Positions 21,307-30,471 are shown, counted from the first letter of the stretch. The stretch: 32,074 nt of DNA from Hungatella sp. UBA3147 (GCA_002365025.1 DEYX01000048.1:1-32074); one strand, 5' to 3'. The notes: generated from the letters alone by a model not told the origin. Translations and numbers: made by a program.

Positions 21307-22146
21307 ATGGAGTATAAGGAGCTGCAATTAATTGCCAATGATATCCGCAAGGGAATCATTGAGGCCGTATATCGTGCAGGCTGCGGACATCCGGGAGGAT
21401 CATTATCCGCAGCAGAAATACTGGCGTACCTGTTTTTTAAAGAGTTGAATATTGATGAAAAAGACCCGGGAAAGGAAGACCGGGACCGGTTTATCTTATC
21501 CAAGGGTCATATAACGCCAGGGTATTATGCAGTACTGGCTAACCGTGGATTCTTTCCTGTGGATGAATTATCGACTTTTCGGAAGTTAGGTTCCAGGTTA
21601 CAGGGGCATCCGGATATGAAGAAAACGCCTGGCGTGGATATGTCCAGCGGCTCTTTGGGACAGGGTATCTCCGTTGCTGCCGGGATGGCTTTGTCAGGGA
21701 AGCTGTCTTCTAAAAATTACCGTGTCTACGCGCTGGCAGGTGACGGGGAAATACAGGAAGGGCAGGTATGGGAAGCTGCCATGTTTGCAGCCCACAGGAA
21801 ATTAGACAATCTGGTCGTGATTGTAGATAATAATAATCTCCAGATAGACGGAACAGTTGAGGAGATCTGTTCTCCTTATCCCATCGACAAGAAGTTTGAG
21901 GCTTTTGGGTTTCATGCCGTGACAGTCAACGGCCATAACTTTGAGGAACTGGAAGAAGCCTTTCTGACGGCAAAGCAGGTAAAAGGAAAACCAACGGTTA
22001 TTATTACGAAGACAATAAAGGGAAAAGGCATCTCATTTATGGAAGATAATTTGTCCTGGCATAGCGGTGTACTGAATGAAGAGCAGTATCAGCTTGCTAT
22101 GGGCGAATTAGAAAGGGAAAGGAAGATGTTATGTCAGGGATCATAA
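21307..22146 (+). CDS. Transketolase, N-terminal (thiamine-diphosphate-binding) subunit
   Basis: This 279-residue half of a split transketolase moves two-carbon ketol units between sugar phosphates in the pentose phosphate pathway, using thiamine diphosphate and a divalent metal. Motifs are GCGHPGGSLS (25-34), SKGHITPGYYA (65-75), the SSGSLGQG loop (113-120) and the cofactor motif GDGEIQEGQVWEAA (145-158) ending with DNNNLQ. The ATG at 21307 sits behind AAAGAGGG. An in-frame ATG at 21205 would run through the 21214-21249 hairpin and adds non-family sequence, so I reject it. It overlaps the partner gene by 16 bases, which suggests coupled translation of equal amounts. Confidence 0.94.
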   Translation: MEYKELQLIANDIRKGIIEAVYRAGCGHPGGSLSAAEILAYLFFKELNIDEKDPGKEDRDRFILSKGHITPGYYAVLANRGFFPVDELSTFRKLGSRLQGHPDMKKTPGVDMSSGSLGQGISVAAGMALSGKLSSKNYRVYALAGDGEIQEGQVWEAAMFAAHRKLDNLVVIVDNNNLQIDGTVEEICSPYPIDKKFEAFGFHAVTVNGHNFEELEEAFLTAKQVKGKPTVIITKTIKGKGISFMEDNLSWHSGVLNEEQYQLAMGELERERKMLCQGS

Positions 22147-23078
22147 AGAAGGCAACCAGAGACAGTTATGGCGAGGCATTAGTGGAATTAGGCAATATCC
22201 ATGTAGATTTACTAGTATTGGATGCTGATCTGGCTTCTGCGACAAAGACCGCTTATTTTAAAAAGGCATTTCCTGACCGACATATCGACTGCGGGATAGC
22301 AGAGTGCAATATGATGGGGGTTGCTGCAGGCTTATCATTAACAGGTAAGATTCCCTTTGCCAGTTCCTTTGCCATGTTTACGGCAGGCCGTGGGTTTGAA
22401 CAGATACGCAATTCCATTGGATACCCTGGTTTAAATGTAAAAATCGGAGCCACTCACGGAGGGATCTCTGTAGGAGAGGATGGAGCCACGCATCAATGCA
22501 ATGAGGACTTTGCTCTCATGAGGACCATACCGGGAATGGTTGTCATATGTCCTTCGGATGACATAGAAACAAAAGCAGCGGTAAAGGCGGCATATAACCA
22601 TAAAGGGCCTGTTTATTTAAGATTTGGAAGAGTCCCTGTTCCTCCCGTTAATCAGAGGGAAGATTATCATTTTGAGATTGGGAAAGGTGTCGTATTAAAA
22701 GAGGGCAGAGATATAACTGTCATTGCAAATGGGATTCTGGTAAATGAAGTGCTTGAGGCAGAAAAGGTATTGGCGGGTAAAGGGCTTCAGGCACAAATCA
22801 TAAATATCCATACCATTAAGCCCTTGGATAAGGATTTAGTGATACAGTCAGCAAAAAAGACAGGGAAAATAGCAGTAGTGGAGGAGCATTCCATGATTGG
22901 CGGGTTAGGAAGCGCGGTGTGTGATGCCCTGTCTGAACATTATCCGGTCCCAGTTTTAAAAATAGGCGTGAATGACGTCTATGGAAGATCCGGCTCTGCA
23001 AGGGAACTCCTAAGAGAGCATGAACTGGATTCAGAAAGCCTGGCAAATCGCATTCTTAATTTTTATAATCGGAAGTAA
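22131..23078 (+). CDS. Transketolase, C-terminal (pyrimidine-binding) subunit
   Basis: This 315-residue second half of the transketolase holds the pyrimidine-binding and C-terminal domains. The glutamate that activates the cofactor is E58 in CGIAECNMMGVAAGL. Family motifs are FASSFAMFTAGRGFEQIRN, KIGATHGGISVGEDGATHQ, VYLRFGRVPVP, and EEHSMIGGLGSAV in the C-terminal domain. The ATG at 22131 overlaps the first subunit's end, with AAAGGAAG upstream. Together with the PTS genes it suggests that the imported substrate becomes a ketopentose or related phosphate. No epimerase, isomerase or dehydrogenase accompanies it, so the route is incomplete within the window. Confidence 0.94.
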   Translation: MSGIIKKATRDSYGEALVELGNIHVDLLVLDADLASATKTAYFKKAFPDRHIDCGIAECNMMGVAAGLSLTGKIPFASSFAMFTAGRGFEQIRNSIGYPGLNVKIGATHGGISVGEDGATHQCNEDFALMRTIPGMVVICPSDDIETKAAVKAAYNHKGPVYLRFGRVPVPPVNQREDYHFEIGKGVVLKEGRDITVIANGILVNEVLEAEKVLAGKGLQAQIINIHTIKPLDKDLVIQSAKKTGKIAVVEEHSMIGGLGSAVCDALSEHYPVPVLKIGVNDVYGRSGSARELLREHELDSESLANRILNFYNRK

Positions 23079-23097
23079 TACGCTTTTACAAAACTTA

Positions 23098-23149
23098 AAG
23101 AAGACACACCATGGAGGAAGATTGCCCTGGTGTGTTTTCTTATGCAGTT
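23098..23149 (+). terminator. Intrinsic terminator after the transketolase genes
   Basis: AAGAAGACACACCA (23098-23111) pairs with TGGTGTGTTTTCTT (23128-23141), one G-U pair, across a 16-base loop. The stem's 3' arm is T-rich and further T residues follow (23148-23153). It ends the PTS/transketolase operon. Confidence 0.75.
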
Positions 23150-23198
23150 TTTTCAGGGAAGGCTGCATGGAAGCGCTTGACTGAGGGGAGCCGTGTAA

Positions 23199-23217
23199 TC
23201 TTGACAACTTCTTGACA
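23199..23217 (+). promoter_or_regulatory. Tandem TCTTGACA repeats, candidate KdpE operator
   Basis: TCTTGACA occurs at 23199-23206 and 23210-23217, 11 bases start to start, one helical turn. TCTTGATT at 23242-23249 may be a third copy. OmpR/PhoB-family regulators such as KdpE bind direct half-sites with this period. The site lies about 95 bases before kdpF and upstream of the likely -10. Neither TTGACA has a -10 at the right distance, so they do not look like -35 boxes. Confidence 0.4.
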
Positions 23218-23256
23218 TGGCACCTTTTCATTTTAACACCGTCTTGATTTTTTCTC

Positions 23257-23265
23257 TGATATGAT
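23257..23265 (+). promoter_or_regulatory. Candidate extended -10 of the kdp operon
   Basis: TGATATGAT, with TATGAT at 23260-23265, 46 bases before the kdpF start. There is no good -35 at 16-18 bases, which fits a promoter that needs an activator. Confidence 0.35.
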
Positions 23266-23311
23266 TGTGAACATAGGGAGAAGAAAAATAAAAGGATCAG
23301 GAGAGGATATC

Positions 23312-23401
23312 ATGGGAGCTATTTTGATGCTAATAAGCATTATCGGTGTTTCATTGTTAATTTATTTATTTTATATTTTATTTCGAGGTGATCAGTTATG
23401 A
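23312..23401 (+). CDS. kdpF: KdpF, small stabilising subunit of the potassium ATPase
   Basis: This 29-residue protein is one hydrophobic helix, with core ILMLISIIGVSLLIYLFYIL and ending FRGDQL. It has the typical KdpF size and place, directly before kdpA. The ATG follows AGGAGAGG at good distance. Its TGA overlaps the kdpA ATG in ATGA (23398-23401), so translation is probably coupled. KdpF sits in the membrane and stabilises the KdpABC complex. It is easily missed by gene callers because of its length. Confidence 0.88.
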   Translation: MGAILMLISIIGVSLLIYLFYILFRGDQL

Positions 23402-25083
23402 GCCAAATTGTTTTGCAGGATATGTTTTATATTGCTGTTTTAGTTGGATTGTCCATTCCTTTAGGCATTTATATATACAAGGTTATGACAGGGCAGAGAG
23501 TATTATTGACACCTGTCCTTGCCCCTGTGGAAAAGGGGATTTATAAGCTTATGGGCATTGCCGCCGAGGATGAGATGAACGCAGGGAAGTATGCACTTTC
23601 CGTTATTCTATTCAGCGGGGCAGGCTTTGTTTTTCTTTTCGGTTTGCTGATGCTGCAGGGGGCTCTGCCATTTAATCCGGAGGGAATGAAAGGAACCAGC
23701 TGGCATCTGGCTTTTAACACAGCCGCCAGCTTTATCTCCAACACCAACTGGCAGTCCTATTCAGGCGAATCCGCCCTGTCTTATTTTACCCAGTTTTCAG
23801 GCCTTGCCGTCCAGAACTTCGTGTCAGCAGCGACGGGGATTGCCGTCCTCTTTGCCTTAATCAGAGGCTTTGTCCTGAAACAGAAGAAAACCATCGGGAA
23901 TTTTTGGGCGGACTTAATAAGGTCCACGCTTTATATCCTGATCCCGATTTCTTTTCTAGTGGCTTTGCTGCTTGTTTCCCAGGGGGTGGTACAGACGTTT
24001 GGCCCCTATAAAGAAGTTGCCATGCTGGAAAATGGAGCCTTGCAGACAATCCCCTTAGGTCCTGCGGCAAGCCAGATCGCGATCAAGCAGCTTGGAACGA
24101 ACGGAGGCGGCTTCTTTGGGATGAACTCTGCTTTTCCGCTTGAGAATCCAACTGCCTTCTCCAACCTGATACAGGTTCTATCTATTCTGCTGATTCCTGC
24201 GGCGCTTTGCGTAAGCTTTGGAAGGGCAGTAAAAGACGGCAGGCAGGGGCGGTCAATTTATATTACTATGATGATTTTCTTTGTCGCAGCTCTTGCTGCC
24301 ATAACCGTCAGCGAGCAGTTTGCGGCTCCTGTGTTTGAAGACGCAGCAGTTTCCGGCAGCATGGAGGGCAAGGAGATAATTCATGGTGTCGGTGCTTCCT
24401 CCTTATGGGCAGTGGTAACCACGGCCGCATCAAACGGCTCCGTGAACGCAATGCACGACAGCCTTACTCCCCTTGGAGGAATGGTTTCCATGTTCCTTAT
24501 GCAGCTGGGGGAAATTGTATTCGGCGGCGTGGGAAGCGGACTTTATGGAATGCTTGCATTTGTACTCCTTACCGTATTTATAGCAGGCTTAATGGTTGGC
24601 CGGACTCCGGAGTACCTGGGGAAAAAGGTAGAGCCCTTTGATATGAAGATGGTTTGCCTAATTGTCCTTGTACCCCCGCTTCTGACGCTTATAGGAACTT
24701 CCGCAGCCGTCTCTATGCCTGGTGCCCGGTCATGGCTGACCAATTCAGGAGCCCATGGATTTTCAGAGATTTTGTATGCCTTTTCTTCCATGGCGAATAA
24801 CAACGGCAGTTCCTTTGGAGGGTTCTACGGGAATACCCCGTTTACCAATATTTTGGGCGGGATCATTATGCTGTTAGTTCGGTTTATTCCCATGACAGCC
24901 GTCATTTTCCTAGCCGGCAATATGGCAAGGAAGAAAGCCGTAGCCGTCAGCGAGGGCACTTTGTCCACCAGCAATGGCATATTTATAGGACTTTTGACCG
25001 GAGTTATCCTTATCATCGGCGCGCTGAGCTTTTTGCCGGCGCTGGCCCTTGGACCCATAGCCGATTTCTTTACAATGCAGTGA
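23398..25083 (+). CDS. kdpA: Potassium-transporting ATPase, potassium-binding subunit KdpA
   Basis: This 561-residue membrane subunit selects and conducts K+ in the KdpFABC pump. It has about ten hydrophobic helices. The filter-region segments expected of the family are present: SFISNTNWQSYSGESALSY, the second-repeat TNGGGFFGMNSAFPLENPT (about 238-256), VTTAASNGSVNAMHDSLTP and MANNNGSSFGG (the four pore loops). The site GAGGTGA upstream lies inside kdpF. Length is normal for the family. kdpB follows after 15 bases. Confidence 0.97.
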   Translation: MSQIVLQDMFYIAVLVGLSIPLGIYIYKVMTGQRVLLTPVLAPVEKGIYKLMGIAAEDEMNAGKYALSVILFSGAGFVFLFGLLMLQGALPFNPEGMKGTSWHLAFNTAASFISNTNWQSYSGESALSYFTQFSGLAVQNFVSAATGIAVLFALIRGFVLKQKKTIGNFWADLIRSTLYILIPISFLVALLLVSQGVVQTFGPYKEVAMLENGALQTIPLGPAASQIAIKQLGTNGGGFFGMNSAFPLENPTAFSNLIQVLSILLIPAALCVSFGRAVKDGRQGRSIYITMMIFFVAALAAITVSEQFAAPVFEDAAVSGSMEGKEIIHGVGASSLWAVVTTAASNGSVNAMHDSLTPLGGMVSMFLMQLGEIVFGGVGSGLYGMLAFVLLTVFIAGLMVGRTPEYLGKKVEPFDMKMVCLIVLVPPLLTLIGTSAAVSMPGARSWLTNSGAHGFSEILYAFSSMANNNGSSFGGFYGNTPFTNILGGIIMLLVRFIPMTAVIFLAGNMARKKAVAVSEGTLSTSNGIFIGLLTGVILIIGALSFLPALALGPIADFFTMQ

Positions 25084-25098
25084 CAGAAGGTGATTAGA

Positions 25099-27156
25099 AT
25101 GGAAAAAAAGAGTGTTGATAAAAGCATCTTTTATGATGCGCTGAGACAGTCCTTTGTAAAGCTGTCTCCCAAGGTGCAGGTGAAAAATCCTGTCATGCTG
25201 GTGGTTTATATAGGAGCAGTCCTGACCGGTGTTTTATATTTTCTTTCCTTTGCAGGACTTAAGGATGAGAATTCGGGTTATACCTTAACCATATCCCTGA
25301 TTTTATGGTTTACCGTCCTGTTTGCAAACTTTGCAGAAGCGATTGCAGAGGGGCGGGGGCGGGCACAGGCAGACAGCCTGCGAAGTGCCAAAAAGGATGT
25401 AAAGGCAAGAAAACTGAAAACAAAATCCAATATTGACGATTATACCGAGGTTCTTTCCAATACCCTGAAAAAAGGAGATATCGTATATGTCAGGGCAGGG
25501 GAGCAGATTCCAATGGATGGGGAAGTGATCGATGGGGCAGCCTCTGTGGACGAAAGTGCCATTACCGGCGAATCTGCGCCGGTCATCCGTGAATCCGGCG
25601 GCGACCGAAGCGCTGTAACAGGGGGAACCACCCTGGTGTCTGACTGGCTGATCATCGAAGTAACAGCGGAAGCAGGAGAAAGCTTTCTCGATAAAATGAT
25701 ATCCATGGTGGAAGGTGCATCCAGAAAGAAAACGCCTAATGAAGTGGCTTTGCAGATTTTGCTCATAACCCTTACCATTATTTTTCTTGTGGTAACGGCA
25801 GCCTTGCGGCCCTTTACCGGCTTTGCAAGCCTACAGGCAGGATCCGGTTCTGCCATCTCCATCACCAATGTCATTGCCCTTTTGGTATGCCTTGCGCCTA
25901 CCACCATTGGTGCGCTTCTATCCTCCATCGGTATTGCGGGCATGAGCCGCTTAAATCAGGCCAATGTTCTGGCAATGAGCGGGCGGGCCATTGAAGCTGC
26001 CGGGGATGTGGATGTTCTGCTGCTTGATAAGACAGGGACCATTACCTTGGGAAACCGCCAGGCAAGTGAATTTCTAACCGTGGCCGGCATTACAGAGCAG
26101 GAGCTTGCCGATGCGGCCCAGCTTTCCTCTCTTGCGGATCAGACAGCGGAAGGAAGAAGCATTGTGGTTCTGGCAAAGGAACGGTTCGGGATACGTGGCA
26201 GGGAGCTTTCGGCCCTGGGTGCAAGCTTTGTGGAATTTACAGCAAAAACAAGGATGAGCGGAATCGACTATCAGGGAAACGAGATCCGGAAAGGTGCTGC
26301 TGATACCATAAAAGCCTATGTGCTGGAAAAGGGAGGCAACTACCCGGAGGAATGTGAAAAGCTTGTAACGCGTGTTGCCGAGGCAGGAGGAACTCCTCTT
26401 GTGGTGGCAAAAAACAATCAGGTGATGGGCGTGGTCTATTTAAAGGACATCGTGAAAAACGGTGTAAAAGAACGTTTTGAAGATCTGCGGAAAATGGGCA
26501 TCAAGACCATTATGATCACCGGTGACAACCCCATGACGGCAGCGGCTATTGCTGCAGAAGCGGGCGTTGATGACTTTCTTGCGGAGGCTACGCCGGAAGC
26601 AAAACTGGCTCTTATTCGTGAGTACCGGGCCAAAGGCCATCTGGTCGCCATGACCGGAGACGGCACAAATGATGCTCCTGCCCTGGCACAGGCAGATGTT
26701 GCAGTTGCAATGAATTCAGGAACCCAGGCTGCCAAGGAGGCAGGAAACATGGTGGATTTAGACTCCAGCCCTACCAAGCTCATCGATATTGTCCGGATCG
26801 GCAAGCAGCTATTGATGACAAGAGGGTCTTTGACGACCTTTAGTGTGGCAAACGATGTAGCAAAGTATTTTGCCATCATTCCAGTACTGTTTTTCGGCAT
26901 TTATCCCCAGCTGGAAGCTTTGAATTTTATGAGTCTGACCAGCGCCAAAAGTGCCATGCTTTCAGCAATCATTTATAATGCACTGATCATTATTGCACTG
27001 ATTCCTCTTGCTCTTAAAGGGGTAAAATACCGGGAGATGCCGGCTGAAAAGCTGCTGGCAAGGAACCTGCTGGTCTATGGCCTGGGCGGGATCTGCGCGC
27101 CTTTTTTCGCAATCAAGCTGATAGATATGATTCTGACCGCGTGCGGTCTTGCGTGA
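25099..27156 (+). CDS. kdpB: Potassium-transporting ATPase, P-type ATPase subunit KdpB
   Basis: This 685-residue catalytic subunit hydrolyses ATP to drive K+ uptake. The ATG at 25099 lies eight bases after AGAAGG; an in-frame GTG nine bases upstream overlaps that site. The phosphorylated aspartate is D310 in LLLDKTGTITLGNR. The actuator loop ITGESAPVI is at about 155-163, the nucleotide domain contains KGAADT, and the hinge motifs are MITGDNPMTAAAIAAEAGVD and VAMTGDGTNDAPALAQADVA. Membrane helices flank these as usual, including CLAPTTIGALL. All functional residues expected for KdpB are present. kdpC starts 14 bases after. Confidence 0.97.
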   Translation: MEKKSVDKSIFYDALRQSFVKLSPKVQVKNPVMLVVYIGAVLTGVLYFLSFAGLKDENSGYTLTISLILWFTVLFANFAEAIAEGRGRAQADSLRSAKKDVKARKLKTKSNIDDYTEVLSNTLKKGDIVYVRAGEQIPMDGEVIDGAASVDESAITGESAPVIRESGGDRSAVTGGTTLVSDWLIIEVTAEAGESFLDKMISMVEGASRKKTPNEVALQILLITLTIIFLVVTAALRPFTGFASLQAGSGSAISITNVIALLVCLAPTTIGALLSSIGIAGMSRLNQANVLAMSGRAIEAAGDVDVLLLDKTGTITLGNRQASEFLTVAGITEQELADAAQLSSLADQTAEGRSIVVLAKERFGIRGRELSALGASFVEFTAKTRMSGIDYQGNEIRKGAADTIKAYVLEKGGNYPEECEKLVTRVAEAGGTPLVVAKNNQVMGVVYLKDIVKNGVKERFEDLRKMGIKTIMITGDNPMTAAAIAAEAGVDDFLAEATPEAKLALIREYRAKGHLVAMTGDGTNDAPALAQADVAVAMNSGTQAAKEAGNMVDLDSSPTKLIDIVRIGKQLLMTRGSLTTFSVANDVAKYFAIIPVLFFGIYPQLEALNFMSLTSAKSAMLSAIIYNALIIIALIPLALKGVKYREMPAEKLLARNLLVYGLGGICAPFFAIKLIDMILTACGLA

Positions 27157-27170
27157 GGTGAATAGAAACA

Positions 27171-27746
27171 ATGAAAATCATGAAATTATTAAAAACCGCT
27201 GCTATATGCTTTGGCATAATGACCATATTGTGCGGTATCATTTATACGGCTGCAGTTACGGGGGCAGCCCAGCTGCTGTTTCCGGATCAGGCAAACGGCA
27301 GCATGATCGTTGTTACCCAAAAGGATGGAACACAAAAGGAATATGGATCTCAGTTGCTGGCCCAGGAGTTTACAAAGCCCCAATACCTTATTGGAAGGCC
27401 CGCCGGCGTGACAAATCTCTCCCCTGTCAGCAAAGAGCAGAAATCCCTTGTTTTAGAGCGCATAAACTGGTGGCATTCCTTTGACCCCGGCAATCAGGAG
27501 GATATTCCCATGGATCTGGTTACGGCATCAGGAAGCGGCGTTGATCCTCATATTTCCCCTGAAGCGGCAGAATACCAGGTGGCAAGGATTGCTGCCGCCA
27601 GGAATTTAACAGAGGATGAAGTGAGAGGCATTATTAAGACCTGTACAAAGGGGCGCTTTCTTGGATTTATCGGCGAACCTGGCGTAAATGTTTTAAAGGT
27701 GAATTTGGCTCTTGATGGTTTGCTGCAGATAAAAAAAGTGGTATGA
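27171..27746 (+). CDS. kdpC: Potassium-transporting ATPase, subunit KdpC
   Basis: This 191-residue subunit has one N-terminal membrane helix (about 7-32, AAICFGIMTILCGIIYTAAV) and an outer domain, and increases the pump's ATP affinity. Family motifs are FTKPQYLIGRPAGVTNLSPVS near residue 65, LVTASGSGVDPHISPEAAEYQ near 110-131 and NVLKVNLALDGL near the end. The ATG follows GTGAGGTGAATAG. Length is normal. It ends 29 bases before kdpD. Confidence 0.96.
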   Translation: MKIMKLLKTAAICFGIMTILCGIIYTAAVTGAAQLLFPDQANGSMIVVTQKDGTQKEYGSQLLAQEFTKPQYLIGRPAGVTNLSPVSKEQKSLVLERINWWHSFDPGNQEDIPMDLVTASGSGVDPHISPEAAEYQVARIAAARNLTEDEVRGIIKTCTKGRFLGFIGEPGVNVLKVNLALDGLLQIKKVV

Positions 27747-27775
27747 TATCTAAAAAGTAAGGTGGTGGTATTTGG

Positions 27776-30469
27776 ATGGAATCCTTTGATTACAGACCTG
27801 ACCCTGACGCGATTTTAGAGGATATTCAGACGCATCGGGACCAAAGGCCGGGCAGGTTAAAAATATTTTTTGGATATGCTGCCGGTGTAGGAAAAACCTT
27901 TGCAATGCTTGACGATGCCCAGGAACGCCTAAAAAGCGGGATCGACGTTTTAGTCGGCTATATCGAGCCTCATACCCGTCCTGAGACCATGCAGAAACTG
28001 CATGGTCTGCCGGTGCTTCCACCCAAAACCGTATCATACCGCAATATAGAGCTAAAGGAATTCGACTTAGATAAGGCTTTGGAACTTAAACCGGAATTGA
28101 TTCTTGTGGATGAGCTGGCCCATACCAATGCAGAAGGCGGAAGGAATAAAAAACGTTATCAGGACATTGAAGAGCTTTTGGGAGCAGGGATCGATGTTTA
28201 TACAACTGTGAATGTTCAGCATATGGAAAGCTTAAATGACGTGATCGAGAACATTACAAAGGTCAGGGTCCGGGAAACCGTACCGGATTATATCTTTGAC
28301 CGGGCGGAGAAAATCGAACTGGTGGATATTGAACCGGATGAACTGCTGCGCCGTCTGGAAGGAGGTAAGATCTACCGAACTGACCGGGCGGAAACGGCCA
28401 TGCAGAATTTTTTTACACAGGATAACCTGCGGCTTTTGCGGGAGATGGCCCTGCGATGCGCTGCGGATAAGATCAGCTTAGAGAATCAGAGTGAGCGGAG
28501 CTTATCCGATAAAATGGCTAACACCAAGCTGCTTGTCTGCATCGGAGCTTCCCCCTCATCGGCAAAATGCATCCGGTGGACAGCGCGGGCGGCGGAAGCA
28601 TTTCACGCAAGCTGGGGCGCATTGTACGTGGAGAGTACGGAAAGCGAGGACCTTACCGCTGAGCAGCAGAAGACCATCCGTGCGAACCTGGACCTGGCAG
28701 AGAAGCTTGGAGCTGAGCTTGTCAACCTGACTGGACATGATATTGCCGCCACTGTATCGGAATATGCCAAGCTATCCGGTATCACAAACATCGTGGTGGG
28801 CAAAAGCAGAAATAAAAAAACACTTAAGAATCTGTTCGACATGGATTTTGAAGATAAGCTCATCTCTCTTTTGCCTAATATAGAAATCCACATCATACCT
28901 GGGAGCGTTGCCAAACGCAACTATAAAGAGCCAAGGAAAAAAGCAAAACATGACAGTATTCATTTTTCCTGGACGGACACTGTGAAAGCACTCTCTATTT
29001 TAGGTGGCGCCACCCTGTTATCCCTTTTGCTTCACAGGCTTAATATTATGAACCAGAATATCATAATGGTTTATATTTTCTCCGTTTTACTGGTTTCCCG
29101 AATGACGGAAGGGTACTGGTACGGAGTTGTTGCTTCTGCGGTCAGCGTACTAACTTTTAATTTCTTTTTTACAGAGCCCTATTACACTTTTAACGCAATC
29201 CAATCCGGCTATCCCCTGACCTTTGTCATCATGCTCTTAGTTGCTTTAATTACAAGCGCTTTGACCGTGCGCATGAAAGCGGAAGCCCGGCTGGCCGTGA
29301 AAAGAGAACACCGTACTGAAATCCTGTATGAGATCAATAAAAAGTTACTTGCTACAAGGGGCCTTGACCGGATCGTGGCTCTTACAAACGACTATGTGGC
29401 CAAGCTGTTTGAACGTTCTATCATTTTTTTTACTGCGGATCCTGAACATGGGGAGAATGGTGAAGTAGTGCAGACGGCTGATGATATCGGTTCCGATGTC
29501 TTAAACTCCGCCGGCGAAAAGGCGGTTGCACACTGGGTATTCTTAAACCAGAAACAGGCTGGAGCAGGGACTGATACCCTGATGGGAGCGGCAGCATTTT
29601 ATATGCCGGTGATCTCTCAGGGAAAGGTTCTTGCTGTCTGGGGAATTTCCTGTGGAAAAGGAAATCTTGATCATAATACCCGGCTGTTTTTACGCATGAT
29701 CGCTTCCCAGGTGGCCATGGCCCTGGAGCGGCAGCACCTTTCCGATGAACAGCGGAACATGATAGTGGAGTCGGAAAAGGAAAAGATGCGCAGTACCCTT
29801 TTACGGGCAATATCCCATGATCTTCGCACGCCTCTTGCAGGCATCTTGGGTGCCAGCTCCGTGATTCGGGAAAATGGGAAGATGCTTGATGAAAATACCC
29901 AGGACAGCCTGATCGCCAACATACAGGAAGAATCACAATGGCTCATACGTATGGTGGAAAATCTGCTCTCCGTGACACGGATCAATGAAGATGCTTCCAA
30001 TCTTAAGAAAAGCACGGAGGCAGCGGAGGAAGTCGTAGGAGAGGCCGTCAGCCGTATCAAACGAAGATTTCCCCAGAGTAACATTCATGTTCATGTCCCG
30101 GAGGAATTTTTAGAGGTCCCAATGGATGGAACCTTAATTGTGCAGGTGCTGATAAACCTTCTTGAGAATGCTATTAAATATTCTCCGGCCGATTCTTCCA
30201 TTGAGGTTCGTTTGGATAGGGAAGGAACATGGGCAAAATTCGAAGTGCTGGACAGGGGAAGGGGAATTCTAAGTGAAGATCTACCCCATCTGTTTGCTGG
30301 TTATAAGCCAAACGAAAACAGGAGCGCTGATTCCTCAAGAGGAATGGGGATCGGTCTGTCCATCTGCAAAACCATTGTCAATGCTCATCAGGGAAACTTA
30401 GAGGCTGAAAACAGAAAGGACGGAGGAACGGTATTCCGCTTCACTCTGCCCTTGAAAGGAAGTGAATAA
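27776..30469 (+). CDS. kdpD: Potassium-sensing histidine kinase KdpD
   Basis: This 897-residue membrane sensor controls kdp expression through KdpE. Domains in order: an N-terminal KdpD domain (about 25-230) with Walker A GYAAGVGKT (33-41) and Walker B LILVDELAHTN; a universal-stress-protein-like domain (about 250-375); four transmembrane helices (about 400-497); a GAF-like domain (about 515-650); and the histidine kinase core with phosphorylated His681 in ISHDLRTPL, the N-box NLLENAIKYS and ATP-lid glycines GMGIGLSICK. It is full length. Family members sense K+ and often c-di-AMP through the stress-protein domain. The start is supported by AAGGTGGTGG. It lies in the same operon as its target genes and two bases before kdpE. 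Confidence 0.96.
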   Translation: MESFDYRPDPDAILEDIQTHRDQRPGRLKIFFGYAAGVGKTFAMLDDAQERLKSGIDVLVGYIEPHTRPETMQKLHGLPVLPPKTVSYRNIELKEFDLDKALELKPELILVDELAHTNAEGGRNKKRYQDIEELLGAGIDVYTTVNVQHMESLNDVIENITKVRVRETVPDYIFDRAEKIELVDIEPDELLRRLEGGKIYRTDRAETAMQNFFTQDNLRLLREMALRCAADKISLENQSERSLSDKMANTKLLVCIGASPSSAKCIRWTARAAEAFHASWGALYVESTESEDLTAEQQKTIRANLDLAEKLGAELVNLTGHDIAATVSEYAKLSGITNIVVGKSRNKKTLKNLFDMDFEDKLISLLPNIEIHIIPGSVAKRNYKEPRKKAKHDSIHFSWTDTVKALSILGGATLLSLLLHRLNIMNQNIIMVYIFSVLLVSRMTEGYWYGVVASAVSVLTFNFFFTEPYYTFNAIQSGYPLTFVIMLLVALITSALTVRMKAEARLAVKREHRTEILYEINKKLLATRGLDRIVALTNDYVAKLFERSIIFFTADPEHGENGEVVQTADDIGSDVLNSAGEKAVAHWVFLNQKQAGAGTDTLMGAAAFYMPVISQGKVLAVWGISCGKGNLDHNTRLFLRMIASQVAMALERQHLSDEQRNMIVESEKEKMRSTLLRAISHDLRTPLAGILGASSVIRENGKMLDENTQDSLIANIQEESQWLIRMVENLLSVTRINEDASNLKKSTEAAEEVVGEAVSRIKRRFPQSNIHVHVPEEFLEVPMDGTLIVQVLINLLENAIKYSPADSSIEVRLDREGTWAKFEVLDRGRGILSEDLPHLFAGYKPNENRSADSSRGMGIGLSICKTIVNAHQGNLEAENRKDGGTVFRFTLPLKGSE

Positions 30470-30471
30470 AT

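Noticed and set aside
23201..23217. TTGACA motifs as -35 boxes of the kdp promoter
   Set aside because: Neither has a plausible -10 at 15-19 bases; the downstream sequence at that distance is AACACC-like. A regulator site fits better.
25440..25943. Minus-strand open frame of 167 codons opposite kdpB
   Set aside because: Shadow of kdpB; its low-complexity Ser/Ala/Pro composition is typical of the reverse complement of coding sequence.
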